A DNA stretch of 64,000 nucleotides from Pedobacter sp. HDW13 (GCF_011303555.1 NZ_CP049868.1:2666001-2730000); one strand, 5' to 3'. Counted from the first letter of the stretch, positions 54,955-63,905 are shown. A program made the numbers and translations. Notes: generated by a model not told the origin, from the letters alone.

Positions 54955-55037
54955 TTATGCAGGCAGGTACGTAATCCTATTAAGGAGATCGTCACCCTAA
55001 ATTTATTTCAAGGTCTCTCTGTAAATTAATTAAAATA

Positions 55038-55074
55038 ATAAAGGGATTCAGGCCTAAAGCCCGAATCCCTTTAT
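55038..55074. terminator. Bidirectional terminator between the S74-like gene and thrC
   Basis: AAAGGGATTC (55040-55049) pairs with GAATCCCTTT (55063-55072) with flanking A/T pairs. It ends 22 nt from the thrC stop on the minus strand. A GTCACCCTAAATTTATTTCA repeat fragment lies just before it (54991-55010). Confidence 0.75.
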
Positions 55075-55095
55075 ATGCTCATTATTATAATAACT

Positions 55096-56403
55096 TTATC
55101 CTTTCAGCAAATAAGCCTTAAACCCTTCAAAATCTACTCCTAACTGATCAGCCTGTTTAGGCTTGCTTTCTAAATCGGTAACCTGCTCTGGAATTTCGAT
55201 TTTTGAGGCAATCTCATCCGGGAAGATGTCTGGAAACTTGCAGGCATGCGCTGTAGATAAAAATACTGCCGCGCTTTCATCTGCCGGATTTTCGTTTCTG
55301 TATTTTTCTATTGCTAAATAAGCGATTGCCGTATGCGGACAGGCTACATAATTAAATTTATTATCAATCGCTTTAATTCCTGTAAGTGTCTCTTGATCAG
55401 TAAAACGATAAGCTGTAACCACTTTCTTCAAAGCATCTACATCCTGGTTAAACAAGTCCATAATCCTAACCCAATTACTAGGCGCACCAACATCCATCGC
55501 GTTCGAATAGGTTTGTGTAGAAGGTTTAGTCTCATAATTGCCAGTCGCTAAAAAGCGTGGAACAGTATCATTCACATTCGTTGCTGCAATAAACTGTTTT
55601 ACAGGTAAGCCAAGTTTGTAAGCCAGTAAACCAGCACCAATATTACCGAAGTTTCCGCTAGGTACTGAGAAAATTACGTCGCTATGTCCTTGTTTTTTTA
55701 ACTGAGCATAAGTGTTGAAGTAATAAAACGTTTGCGGAATTAACCTCGAAATATTGATCGAGTTAGCTGAAGTTAAGCGAAATTTATTATTCAGATCAGC
55801 ATCTGCAAAAGCTTGTTTAACCAGGGCCTGGCAATCATCAAAAGTTCCTTTTACCTCGATAGCACGTATATTTTGCCCATTGGTGGTTAATTGTAACTCT
55901 TGTATCGGGCTAACCTTGCCTTCAGGATATAAAATGGTAACACGTGTATTCGGTACACCTAAAAAGCCAAGGGCTACCGCGCCGCCGGTATCACCAGAGG
56001 TAGCTACCAGTACATCCAAAAGCTGTTCTCCGTCTTTTAAGAAATATGCCATCACACGGCTCATAAAACGAGCTCCAAAATCTTTAAAAGCCAAAGATGG
56101 TCCGTGGAACAACTCGAGTACAAAAGTTTTTTCATCTAGTTTCACTGCAGGCGCCTCAAAGTTAATGGCATCTTCAATCAATGCTTTTAAGTCATCAGCC
56201 GGAATTTCATCTTTCAATAGGGCCGAAGCTACCTGGTAAGCAATTTCGGGTAAGGTGTATTGCTCTATATTTTCTACAAACGCAGCATCCAGCTGTGGAA
56301 TTTTTACAGGCATGTATAAGCCTTTATCTTGTGGCATGCTGTTAAAAACGGCTTCTTTAAAAGAAACACGTAAATCTTTATTGTTGGTTGAGTATAGTTT
56401 CAT
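55096..56403 (-). CDS. thrC: Threonine synthase
   Basis: 435 aa. The PLP lysine is in FELFHGPSLAFKDFGARFM-type context (LFHGPSLAFKDFGARFMSRV), and VATSGDTGGAVALGFLGV plus FSVPSGNFGNIGAGLLAYKL are the phosphate-binding loops. It converts O-phosphohomoserine to threonine. It is the last gene of the thr operon; its own terminator follows at 55038-55074. The spacer to thrB holds a word-repeat hairpin. Confidence 0.96.
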   Translation of the reverse strand: MKLYSTNNKDLRVSFKEAVFNSMPQDKGLYMPVKIPQLDAAFVENIEQYTLPEIAYQVASALLKDEIPADDLKALIEDAINFEAPAVKLDEKTFVLELFHGPSLAFKDFGARFMSRVMAYFLKDGEQLLDVLVATSGDTGGAVALGFLGVPNTRVTILYPEGKVSPIQELQLTTNGQNIRAIEVKGTFDDCQALVKQAFADADLNNKFRLTSANSINISRLIPQTFYYFNTYAQLKKQGHSDVIFSVPSGNFGNIGAGLLAYKLGLPVKQFIAATNVNDTVPRFLATGNYETKPSTQTYSNAMDVGAPSNWVRIMDLFNQDVDALKKVVTAYRFTDQETLTGIKAIDNKFNYVACPHTAIAYLAIEKYRNENPADESAAVFLSTAHACKFPDIFPDEIASKIEIPEQVTDLESKPKQADQLGVDFEGFKAYLLKG

Positions 56404-56405
56404 TT

Positions 56406-56490
56406 TTTAATGGGTTGGAGGGTTGAAAGGTTGAAGGTTGGAAGGTTTTGGATGTTTAGCCCTCCACCTTTAAGCCCTCAGCCTTCCAGC
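56406..56490. repeat. Word-repeat hairpin between thrB and thrC
   Basis: The left side is built of GGTTGAAGGTTGGAAGG-like words; the right side is their imperfect reverse complement (CCCTCAGCCTTCCAGCC). It fills the intercistronic spacer. Confidence 0.6.
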
Positions 56491-56491
56491 C

Positions 56492-57427
56492 TTAAGAAAT
56501 TACCTTTGGTCCTTCGGCGTTAACGGGAGAAACAAAAGCTTTGCTGTTAATATTTATTTTATGCAGATGTTGCTGCTGCGATTTGGTTATTTTTCGTGCG
56601 GTTTCTTCATCTCGGGTTAAAGCGAAAACCGATGGGCCTGATCCTGAGATGCCAAAACCGATGGCGCCATTTTCCATCGCCAGCGCTCTCATTTCTTCAA
56701 AACCGGGGATTAAAATTGAACGCGTTGGCTCTACCAGTACGTCTTTCATGCTTCTTCCAATCAAATCAAAATCATTCATAAACAAACCGCTCACTAATCC
56801 GGCTACATTTCCCCATTGGGTAACGGCGTCTTTTAGCGATACTTTACTGCGGATCATTTGGCGCGCGTCTTTAGTCGGCACATCTACCTCAGGGTAAACA
56901 ATAGCTGCATACATGCCTGCCGGAGTTGGCAAAGAAATCACATCTAGTGGTTCGTAGCTTCTTACTAAAACAAATCCACCTAGTAGGGCAGGAGCAACAT
57001 TATCGGCATGACCGTAACCGCAGGCCAGTTCTTCGCCTTTCATGGCAAAAGGAACCAATTCTTTGGTGCTTAGCAAATCTCCCATTAATTTGTTTATGGC
57101 AAATAAACCAGCTACTGTACTTGCCGAACTCGATCCTAAACCACTGCCAATGGGCATTTTTTTGTGCAATTCAATCTCTACACCCACATCTAAGCGGTTT
57201 ATATGTTTCAGATAGTGCTGTACGCTTGCGCTAACCGTATTTTTTGCAGCATCTAAAGGTAAGCGACCATCATCGCCGGTAATCTTTTTAATCACTACGC
57301 CTGGCGTATCGGTTAAGCGCATTTCAACTTCATCGCCAGGTTCATTAACGGCAAATCCCAAAACGTCGAAACCACAAACTACATTGGCAACAGTGGCGGG
57401 GGCGAAAACTTTTATACTTTTTTTCAT
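56492..57427 (-). CDS. thrB: Homoserine kinase
   Basis: 311 aa. GHMP kinase features: ATVANVVCGFDVLGFAVNEP, the phosphate loop KMPIGSGLGSSSASTVAGLF, and GFGISGSGPSVFALTRDEE at the C-terminus. It phosphorylates homoserine. It is third in the operon thrA-(DinB-like)-thrB-thrC; the gap after the DinB-like gene is 22 nt. Confidence 0.96.
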   Translation of the reverse strand: MKKSIKVFAPATVANVVCGFDVLGFAVNEPGDEVEMRLTDTPGVVIKKITGDDGRLPLDAAKNTVSASVQHYLKHINRLDVGVEIELHKKMPIGSGLGSSSASTVAGLFAINKLMGDLLSTKELVPFAMKGEELACGYGHADNVAPALLGGFVLVRSYEPLDVISLPTPAGMYAAIVYPEVDVPTKDARQMIRSKVSLKDAVTQWGNVAGLVSGLFMNDFDLIGRSMKDVLVEPTRSILIPGFEEMRALAMENGAIGFGISGSGPSVFALTRDEETARKITKSQQQHLHKININSKAFVSPVNAEGPKVIS

Positions 57428-57449
57428 TATTAATAGGCTTAGCGCTTGG

Positions 57450-57902
57450 TTAAGCAGTTATTTGATTTAAATGATATTTTAAATGCACAAGGTAATCTTC
57501 AATATAAAAAGAAAGGCTGTGCAGCTCGGTCTTTCCTTTTCCTGTATCGCAGGTGTTTTGAAGTTTTTCTTCGGGAATATTTTCAATAACCCGGCTAATC
57601 TGGTAGTTCAAAAGTTTCCAGAGGCTTTTTACTTCAGCAATATTTACAGACTGATAATTTTGATAGGCTACCCATTCATCCTGATGATAAATGATTTTAA
57701 CCTCCTGTTCGTATTGGCTAACAATTAAGCGGCGAATATTATTGGATGTACTATCAATCAAATGGCCCAATAATTCCTTTTTCGACCATTTATGTGGCTG
57801 TGGCTTATCATTCCAGGCTGCTTCGGTTATGTTTTCAAAATCGATCATTGCCTGGTTAACCAGAAGAAGGATCTCATCTTTTATGGCTAAAACTGAATTC
57901 AT
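57450..57902 (-). CDS. DinB/YfiT-like four-helix protein within the thr operon
   Basis: 150 aa. The DinB fold is suggested by three metal-ligand-like histidines: one in KKELLGHLIDSTSNNIRRL and a pair in the C-terminal YLVHLKYHLNQI. The N-terminal helix contains NITEAAWNDKPQPHKWSKKE. DinB-superfamily proteins include metal-dependent thiol transferases. It starts only 4 nt after the thrA stop, so it is transcribed with the operon, but it has no known role in threonine synthesis. Confidence 0.8.
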   Translation of the reverse strand: MNSVLAIKDEILLLVNQAMIDFENITEAAWNDKPQPHKWSKKELLGHLIDSTSNNIRRLIVSQYEQEVKIIYHQDEWVAYQNYQSVNIAEVKSLWKLLNYQISRVIENIPEEKLQNTCDTGKGKTELHSLSFYIEDYLVHLKYHLNQITA

Positions 57903-57906
57903 AACA

Positions 57907-60360
57907 CTAATTGCTCAAGGTGCCCACATTAATAATGTCGGCAAAAACACCCGCTGCTGTAACTTCTGCTCCTGCACCAGGGCCTTTTACCACTAATGGG
58001 CGCGATTTGTAACGATCGGTTGTGAAAGAAATGATGTTGTCACTTCCCGATAGCATATAAAAAGGATGGCTGTCATCAACCATTTGCAGGCTGATTTCTA
58101 CATTTCCATTTTCCAGTTTACCGATGTAGCGTAAAACCTTACCATCTTTGGCTGCGTTATTTTTCAAATCTTCAAAATAGGCAGCGTTGGCCTGTAATTC
58201 TGAATAGAAATCTTCAACTGACGTTGCATTTAAACAAGCTTCTGGTAAAATGTTGTCGATTTTTACATCGCTGGCTTCTAAAGGATAACCCGCATCACGT
58301 GCCAGGATCAGCATTTTACGCATAAAATCTTTTCCGTTTAAATCATCACGTGGATCGGGTTCAGTGTAGCCAAGTTCCTGCGCTTCTTTTACTGTTTCGT
58401 AAAAACCTGCTTCGCCTTTAAAGTTATTGAAGATGTAAGAAATGGTTCCCGATAAAATGGCTTCAATACGTGCAACTTTATCGCCACTCATCATTAATTC
58501 TTTCAACGTACGGATAATTGGTAAACCGGCCCCTACGTTGGTTTCATAGTAAAAATCGACCCCGAATTTACGTGCGGTATCTTTAAACGATTTGTATTGT
58601 GCAAAATCGGCCGAGTTACCTTTTTTGTTACAGGTTACCACCGAAATGCTGCTTTCGAATATACCCTGGTAAAATTCAATTGGCGATTCGGCCGCTGTAT
58701 TATCTACAAAAACACAATTTGGCAAATTCATGGCTTTCATTTTGGCCACAAATTCGGCCAGATTAGCTTGTTCGCCTTTATCATTTAATTCCGATTCCCA
58801 GTTATCGAGCGATAAACCATCAGCGTTAAATGTCATTTTCCGTGTATTGCTTATTCCGGTAACTTTCACCTGCAGGTCGTTATTGGCTGCAAGGAATGGC
58901 ATTTGCTCTTTTAATTGATTGAACAAGGTTTTACCAATGTTTCCGGTTCCCAAACAAAAAATATTTAATGTTCTTTTCAGGTCGGTAAAGAAAGCATCGT
59001 GTACCGCATTTACAGCTTTCGATAAATCAGCTGCACTGATGATAACTGAAATATTGTATTCTGATGAACCTTGGGCAATTGCCCTTACGTTAATACCGTT
59101 GCGGCCCAGCGCACTGAATAAACGCCCGCTCATACCTGGTGTATGTTTCATATTTTCGCCTACAATGGCCAAAACAGCAAGGTTGTTTTCAACTTCTGGT
59201 AGTTCGAGCTTTTTGGCATCAAGCTCCAGTTCAAATTCTTTTTTGATTAAAGCGATAGCTTGTGCAGCGTCAGTTGGTTTAACGGCAAAAGTAATGCTGT
59301 GCTCCGAAGAAGATTGGGTAATCAAAACTACATTGATCTGCTCGCGCGATAGCAAAGAGAATAACCTACCACTAAAACCAGCTTTACCTACCATACCACT
59401 ACCACTAAGGTTGATGATACTGATGTGATCGATAGATGAAATTCCTTTTATTGGTAAATTAGATGATTTAACATCGCTTTTAATATATGTTCCGGCAAAA
59501 TCAGGTTCGAAGGTGTTTTTGATCACAATCGGGATTTTTTTCATAAATGCCGGGATCATGGTTGGTGGATAAATTACTTTGGCACCAAAATAACTCAGCT
59601 CCATGGCTTCGGTGTAGCTCAGTTCAGGTAAAGAGAAAGCTTTTTTCACCATCCGGGGATCGGCAGTCATCATGCCGTTTACATCTGTCCAGATTTCTAT
59701 TTCTTCGGCATTTAAGGCTGCGCCCCAAACGGCAGCAGTATAATCAGAACCACCACGACCCAGGGTAGTTACACGTCCTGCTGCATTGCTGGCAATAAAG
59801 CCGGTAACAAAGAGCACTTTGCTTTTATTTTCCTGGTAAAAATTGTTGATTAGTATTTCGGTTAGTTCGGTATCTACTTTCGCTTGGCCGAAATTGCTGT
59901 CGGTTTTAATAAAATCAGCGCCGTTTACATAAAGGGCATCTCCAAAATTTTGTGAGGCAATATGGCTGATCATGAAAGTGGAGCAGCGTTCGCCATAGCT
60001 CAAAATCTGATCTTTGGTTTGCAAGCTCAGTTCTTTTAGGTTGCTTACCGCCTGTAATAAGTCTTCCAGCTCGTTGAAAAAGATTTTTAACCGAGTAAAT
60101 ACAGGATTTTGTGCTGCTGCTGGCAAAAGCGAGCGGATCACTGCAAAGTGTTTCGCTTCAATTGCTTTTAAATGAGTATCGTAATCTTCACCACGCTCAG
60201 CCATTTCGGCCATATCAGTAAGCAAATTGGTTACACCACTCATTGCCGATAATACAACTACCGGGCTGTTCTTCTGTTTTTCTTCGCCAACAAGGCGTAA
60301 GAGGGTTTTAATGTTCTCGGCCGAACCTACGGATGTGCCGCCGAATTTGAGTACTTTCAT
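57907..60360 (-). CDS. thrA: Bifunctional aspartokinase / homoserine dehydrogenase
   Basis: 817 aa from ATG 60360 (MKVLKFGGTSVGSAENIKTL); an earlier in-frame start at 60396 is less likely. Aspartokinase: KFGGTSVG, TLGRGGSDYTA-type loop (TTLGRGGSDYTAAVWGAALN). Then two ACT-type regulatory segments (residues about 320-455). The homoserine dehydrogenase half starts FCLGTGNIGKTLFNQLKEQM, with NVGAGLPIIRTLKELMMSGD and AGYPLEASDVKIDN. It catalyses the first and third steps of the pathway and is usually feedback-inhibited. Transcription is predicted to be controlled by the upstream attenuator. Confidence 0.97.
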   Translation of the reverse strand: MKVLKFGGTSVGSAENIKTLLRLVGEEKQKNSPVVVLSAMSGVTNLLTDMAEMAERGEDYDTHLKAIEAKHFAVIRSLLPAAAQNPVFTRLKIFFNELEDLLQAVSNLKELSLQTKDQILSYGERCSTFMISHIASQNFGDALYVNGADFIKTDSNFGQAKVDTELTEILINNFYQENKSKVLFVTGFIASNAAGRVTTLGRGGSDYTAAVWGAALNAEEIEIWTDVNGMMTADPRMVKKAFSLPELSYTEAMELSYFGAKVIYPPTMIPAFMKKIPIVIKNTFEPDFAGTYIKSDVKSSNLPIKGISSIDHISIINLSGSGMVGKAGFSGRLFSLLSREQINVVLITQSSSEHSITFAVKPTDAAQAIALIKKEFELELDAKKLELPEVENNLAVLAIVGENMKHTPGMSGRLFSALGRNGINVRAIAQGSSEYNISVIISAADLSKAVNAVHDAFFTDLKRTLNIFCLGTGNIGKTLFNQLKEQMPFLAANNDLQVKVTGISNTRKMTFNADGLSLDNWESELNDKGEQANLAEFVAKMKAMNLPNCVFVDNTAAESPIEFYQGIFESSISVVTCNKKGNSADFAQYKSFKDTARKFGVDFYYETNVGAGLPIIRTLKELMMSGDKVARIEAILSGTISYIFNNFKGEAGFYETVKEAQELGYTEPDPRDDLNGKDFMRKMLILARDAGYPLEASDVKIDNILPEACLNATSVEDFYSELQANAAYFEDLKNNAAKDGKVLRYIGKLENGNVEISLQMVDDSHPFYMLSGSDNIISFTTDRYKSRPLVVKGPGAGAEVTAAGVFADIINVGTLSN

Positions 60361-60452
60361 TAGTATGGGGTTTTTATGGTAATGAAACCTGCACAATAGC
60401 TTGCTAAGTTATTATTTGGACTTATTGTGACAGTTTTCAATGGTTTTAGCTT

Positions 60453-60486
60453 AAAAAAAAAGCGTCCCGACTTTTGTCGGGACGCT
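60453..60486 (-). terminator. Attenuator (intrinsic terminator) of the thr operon
   Basis: AGCGTCCCGAC (60461-60471) pairs perfectly with GTCGGGACGCT (60476-60486); the loop is TTTT on the plus strand (AAAA in the thr RNA). On the minus strand 8 T's follow (A-run 60453-60460). It lies 92 nt before thrA ATG and 34 nt after the leader-peptide stop, so it is inside the leader. Confidence 0.9.
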
Positions 60487-60520
60487 CTCTGTGTTTTATA
60501 TTTTTTCAATTTACAACAAA

Positions 60521-60586
60521 TTAGCCCCGCTGGTTTATACCGGTGGTAATAATAATTGTTGTAATAATTGAAGTGTTAAATTTCAT
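60521..60586 (-). CDS. thrL: thr operon leader peptide (21 aa)
   Basis: ATG 60586 to TAA 60521-60523 on the minus strand encodes 21 residues. The middle is TSIITTIIITTGI, with 5 Thr and 6 Ile in total, most of them in one run. The composition and position match the ThrL control peptide of Escherichia coli. The last codons contain CGGGGC (60524-60529 reversed), which can pair with GUCCCG in the left arm of the terminator (60478-60483), giving an antiterminator. The name is by analogy, not by sequence descent. Confidence 0.88.
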   Translation of the reverse strand: MKFNTSIITTIIITTGINQRG

Positions 60587-60594
60587 CTTGTCTT

Positions 60595-60644
60595 GGTGTA
60601 CTTTGTACACCGTAAAGTAGAAGATTATTTTTTTAAAATGCAAA
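60595..60644 (-). promoter_or_regulatory. Predicted thr operon promoter with overlapping palindrome
   Basis: On the minus strand TTTG (60641-60644), 21-nt spacer, and TACTTTAC (60612-60619) as a deviating -7 box. The expected start site falls inside the perfect palindrome GGTGTAC-TTT-GTACACC (60595-60611), which may be an operator or a 5' hairpin. Confidence 0.4.
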
Positions 60645-61054
60645 TGTTTTTTAATTTTTATTTCGAAATTTTTATTAAAACGTTTAAGTCGATGTAATAG
60701 CCATATTTTTTGAATACGAATTAGATCGGTACTAAATTAGTATAATAATTATATGCGATTGTTCATTTGCGGTGATGCGGCCAATTTAAATTCTTCTTTC
60801 TGATAGTACAATATAGTATACATTTTAGCCGGATGTTTTGTAGAGGGCCTGGTCTTCTGGCCAGCGATTGCACTTGGATTTGACGAAAGAACGGTTTGGA
60901 AGAGCAGGTGCATAATTGTTGTTTAACGTTTTACTTAGTGTAATTTTAATATTTTTTTTGTCTTGTAAAACATGATGTAAATATCTGTAAATAAAATATT
61001 TACATAATAGTGTATTTGCTACAATATGTAAAAAATTAGCAATTAAAACTAGTT
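60645..61054. other. Regulatory spacer between divergent thr and pckA units
   Basis: AT-rich spacer. A short GGCCTGGTCTTCTGGCC hairpin lies at about 60847-60863. A perfect inverted repeat TGTAAATA-AAA-TATTTACA lies at 60986-61004, with further TGTAAATA- and TATGTAAA-like words around it. No coding frame is supported. Confidence 0.45.
60986..61004 (+). promoter_or_regulatory. Candidate operator upstream of pckA
   Basis: Perfect 8-bp inverted repeat TGTAAATA/TATTTACA with a 3-nt spacer, about 50-70 nt upstream of the predicted pckA promoter. It has the size and symmetry of a dimeric regulator site. Confidence 0.4.
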
Positions 61055-61081
61055 TTTGTGAGAGATAAGTATTTACCTTTG
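61055..61081 (+). promoter_or_regulatory. Predicted pckA promoter
   Basis: TTTG (61055-61058) and a perfect -7 box TACCTTTG (61074-61081); the spacer of 15 nt is shorter than usual. The leader is about 20 nt. Confidence 0.5.
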
Positions 61082-61103
61082 CTGTACTAACTTACTTATT
61101 GTT

Positions 61104-62699
61104 ATGAGCAAAGAGAAACTGCAAACGCCAGATTTAAGCTATTTAAATCTAGGCGACAACGTTGCTGTAAAGTACCAATTATCTCCATCGGAATTAATTG
61201 AAGATGCATTATTGAATCAGGAAGGTACGCTGGCCTCATCAGGAGCACTGGCGGTTGATACCGGAAAGTTTACCGGACGTTCTCCTAAAGACCGGTTTAT
61301 TGTTTGCGACAGCGTTACCGAAGACCAGGTATGGTGGGGAGATGTAAACATTAAAATCAGCCCGGAGAAGTTCGATCAGTTATTTTATAAGCTAACGGCT
61401 TATCTGGCTGATAAAACCATCTATGTTCGCGATTCTTCGGCATGCGCCAATCCAGATTATGATATTTCTATCCGGGTTATTACCGAAACAGCCTATCAGA
61501 ATCTTTTTGCTCATCATTTATTTATCCGCCCTGAAGCACATCAGCTGGGAATCACACCCGAGTGGACCATTATTGCTGCGCCAGGTTTTCAGGCCGATCC
61601 TTCAATTGATGGTACACGTCAGGAAAATTTCTCTATTCTTAATTTTACGAAGAAAATGATCCTGATTGGCGGTACAGGTTATACCGGTGAAATTAAAAAA
61701 GGTATTTTCTCTGTACTGAATTTTATCCTGCCTGTATATAAGAATACACTTTCTATGCACTGTTCTGCCAATGTAGGCAAGGGTGGCGATACAGCTATAT
61801 TCTTTGGTTTATCGGGTACTGGTAAAACAACACTTTCTGCCGATCCAGAAAGAGGTTTAATTGGTGATGACGAACATGGATGGGGTGCCAGTTCTGTATT
61901 TAATTTCGAAGGCGGCTGTTATGCTAAATGTGTAGATTTAACGCAAGAGAAAGAACCTCAGATATATAATGCTATAAGAACAGGGGCATTATTAGAAAAT
62001 ACCAACTTTTTTCCGGGAACAAAGGATGTAGATTACACCAATATCAATAAAACTGAAAATACCCGAGTAGCTTATCCAATTAATTACATTGATAATGCAA
62101 TATTGCCATCAATAGCTGAAGTACCTAAAAATATTTTCTTTTTAACGGCTGATGCATTTGGGGTATTGCCTCCAATCTCTAAATTAAATGTAGAACAGGC
62201 CATGTTCCACTTTATGAGTGGGTACACAGCTAAAGTTGCGGGTACCGAAACCGGGGTGACTGAGCCTCAGTTAACATTCTCTGCCTGTTTTGGCAAGGCC
62301 TTCCTACCACTGCATCCTTCCAGATATGCAGCGTTATTAGGCGAAAAGATGGAAAAACACCAGGTAAATGTATGGCTGGTAAATACAGGGTGGACTGGCG
62401 GCGCTTATGGAATTGGTAAAAGAATGAAATTAAGCTATACACGCGCAATGATTACAGCGGCCTTAAACGGAGATTTAGACCATAATAAATATAAGCAGCA
62501 TCACGTATTTAAATTGATGATGCCGCTAAGTTGTCCGGGGGTGCCAAACGAAATTTTAGATCCGTCTAAAACGTGGGACGACCAGGAAGAATACTTTTTA
62601 AAGGCCTTTGAGCTGGCCAATGCATTTACCGAAAATTTTAAGCAGTTTGAAGTGCCCAAAGTAGCAAAAAGGCACGACGAAGCGTTAAAATTATGTTAA
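61104..62699 (+). CDS. pckA: ATP-dependent phosphoenolpyruvate carboxykinase
   Basis: 531 aa. Signature segments: RSPKDRFIV (substrate site), the kinase P-loop GLSGTGKTTLSADPERGLIG with the Mg/Mn-binding DDEHGW, and YTAKVAGTE and WTGGAYGIGKRMKLSYTRAM. It is the ATP-type enzyme. It interconverts oxaloacetate and PEP, the key gluconeogenic (or anaplerotic) step. It is monocistronic: a strong terminator follows at 62771-62798. Confidence 0.98.
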   Translation: MSKEKLQTPDLSYLNLGDNVAVKYQLSPSELIEDALLNQEGTLASSGALAVDTGKFTGRSPKDRFIVCDSVTEDQVWWGDVNIKISPEKFDQLFYKLTAYLADKTIYVRDSSACANPDYDISIRVITETAYQNLFAHHLFIRPEAHQLGITPEWTIIAAPGFQADPSIDGTRQENFSILNFTKKMILIGGTGYTGEIKKGIFSVLNFILPVYKNTLSMHCSANVGKGGDTAIFFGLSGTGKTTLSADPERGLIGDDEHGWGASSVFNFEGGCYAKCVDLTQEKEPQIYNAIRTGALLENTNFFPGTKDVDYTNINKTENTRVAYPINYIDNAILPSIAEVPKNIFFLTADAFGVLPPISKLNVEQAMFHFMSGYTAKVAGTETGVTEPQLTFSACFGKAFLPLHPSRYAALLGEKMEKHQVNVWLVNTGWTGGAYGIGKRMKLSYTRAMITAALNGDLDHNKYKQHHVFKLMMPLSCPGVPNEILDPSKTWDDQEEYFLKAFELANAFTENFKQFEVPKVAKRHDEALKLC

Positions 62700-62770
62700 A
62701 TGTGCTTTAAAATGCATTTTTTGAGCAAAAAATTTGCAATTCGATTTTTTTTTAGTTTTTATTGTGAAAG

Positions 62771-62798
62771 AATTGCCTCCGGCTGAGGCAATTTTTTT
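62771..62798 (+). terminator. Terminator of pckA
   Basis: AATTGCCTC (62771-62779) pairs with GAGGCAATT (62785-62793), loop CGGCT, followed by a T-run. The rest of 62799-62997 is AT-rich leader for the ExbB-like gene with nothing further recognised. Confidence 0.85.
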
Positions 62799-62997
62799 GT
62801 TATATGCCCAACTGAGTTACCGTAAACTAAATGTTAAGTAACGATTTGATTGTTTATTGATTTATTAATTTGTAATTTAAAATCAATTTATAAATTTGTT
62901 TTTCGCAACAAAATCAGATAAGACACGTTGTGTGTATTACAAAAGAAATAATAGCTAAAAATTAAAAACAAGAACTAAAACTAAAATTCAAAAAAAA

Positions 62998-63828
62998 ATG
63001 GCAAACGCACCAAAACCAACAACTGTTAAAAAAGAGAGCTCTTCTAGTGCTTCAAATGTATTTGCAACATTCGTTATTCCAATCTGTATCGTAATTGGAT
63101 TCTGCGTTTGGAGATTCGTGTTCGGAGAAGGAACTAACTTTATTGATGGTGACAGAGAGAAATTACCTCTACCTGGAAACTACCTTGGAACAGCATACAA
63201 AGGAGGTCCTATCGTAGCGATCTTAGTTGGATTACTATTGGTAGTAATTGTATTCTCAATCGAGCGTCTAATCGTTATTGGTAAAGCAAGTGGAAAAACA
63301 AGCTTAGATAATTTCATCCGCAAAGTACAAGGCTTATTAAGCGCAGGAAACATCGAAGCTGCAAAAGCAGAGTGTGATAAACAACAAGGATCGGTTGCTA
63401 ACGTAATCAAATCTGGTTTGAAAAAATATAGTGAAGTTGAAGCTGATACCAACATGGATGTTGAGCAATCAATCGTTGCTATCCAAAAAGATGTTGAAGA
63501 AGCTACAGCTTTAGAAATGCCAATGTTAGAGCAAAACTTAACTGTAATTGCAACTTTGGTATCAATTGGTACGTTAGTAGGTTTATTGGGTACTGTAACA
63601 GGTATGATCCGTGCATTCGCCGGTTTAGCAAACTCTGGTGCTCCAGATCAGTCAGCATTAGCGGTAGGTATCTCTGAGGCACTTATCAACACTGCAACAG
63701 GTATCTTGGTATCTACTGTAGCAATTATCATGTACAACGTATTAACTTCTAAAATTGATAAGTTAACTTACGCAATCGATGAAGCTGGTTTCAGCATCGT
63801 TCAAACATACGCTAGTTCGCATAAATAA
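62998..63828 (+). CDS. MotA/TolQ/ExbB proton-channel family protein
   Basis: 276 aa with three hydrophobic segments: VFATFVIPICIVIGFCVWRF, PIVAILVGLLLVVIVFSIER and the paired LTVIATLVSIGTLVGLLGTV / GILVSTVAIIMYNVLTS. The family core LGTVTGMIRAFAGLA is clear. Together with ExbD and TonB it uses the proton gradient to energise outer-membrane receptors. Codon use is strongly biased, suggesting high expression. The ExbD-like gene follows after 77 nt. Confidence 0.93.
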   Translation: MANAPKPTTVKKESSSSASNVFATFVIPICIVIGFCVWRFVFGEGTNFIDGDREKLPLPGNYLGTAYKGGPIVAILVGLLLVVIVFSIERLIVIGKASGKTSLDNFIRKVQGLLSAGNIEAAKAECDKQQGSVANVIKSGLKKYSEVEADTNMDVEQSIVAIQKDVEEATALEMPMLEQNLTVIATLVSIGTLVGLLGTVTGMIRAFAGLANSGAPDQSALAVGISEALINTATGILVSTVAIIMYNVLTSKIDKLTYAIDEAGFSIVQTYASSHK

Positions 63829-63905
63829 GAATTTTGAAAAAATTTTTACCGGCTTTATGGAAAACCGGAAAAAAGATCATCATTATTAAAAACTAGTAAA
63901 ATATT

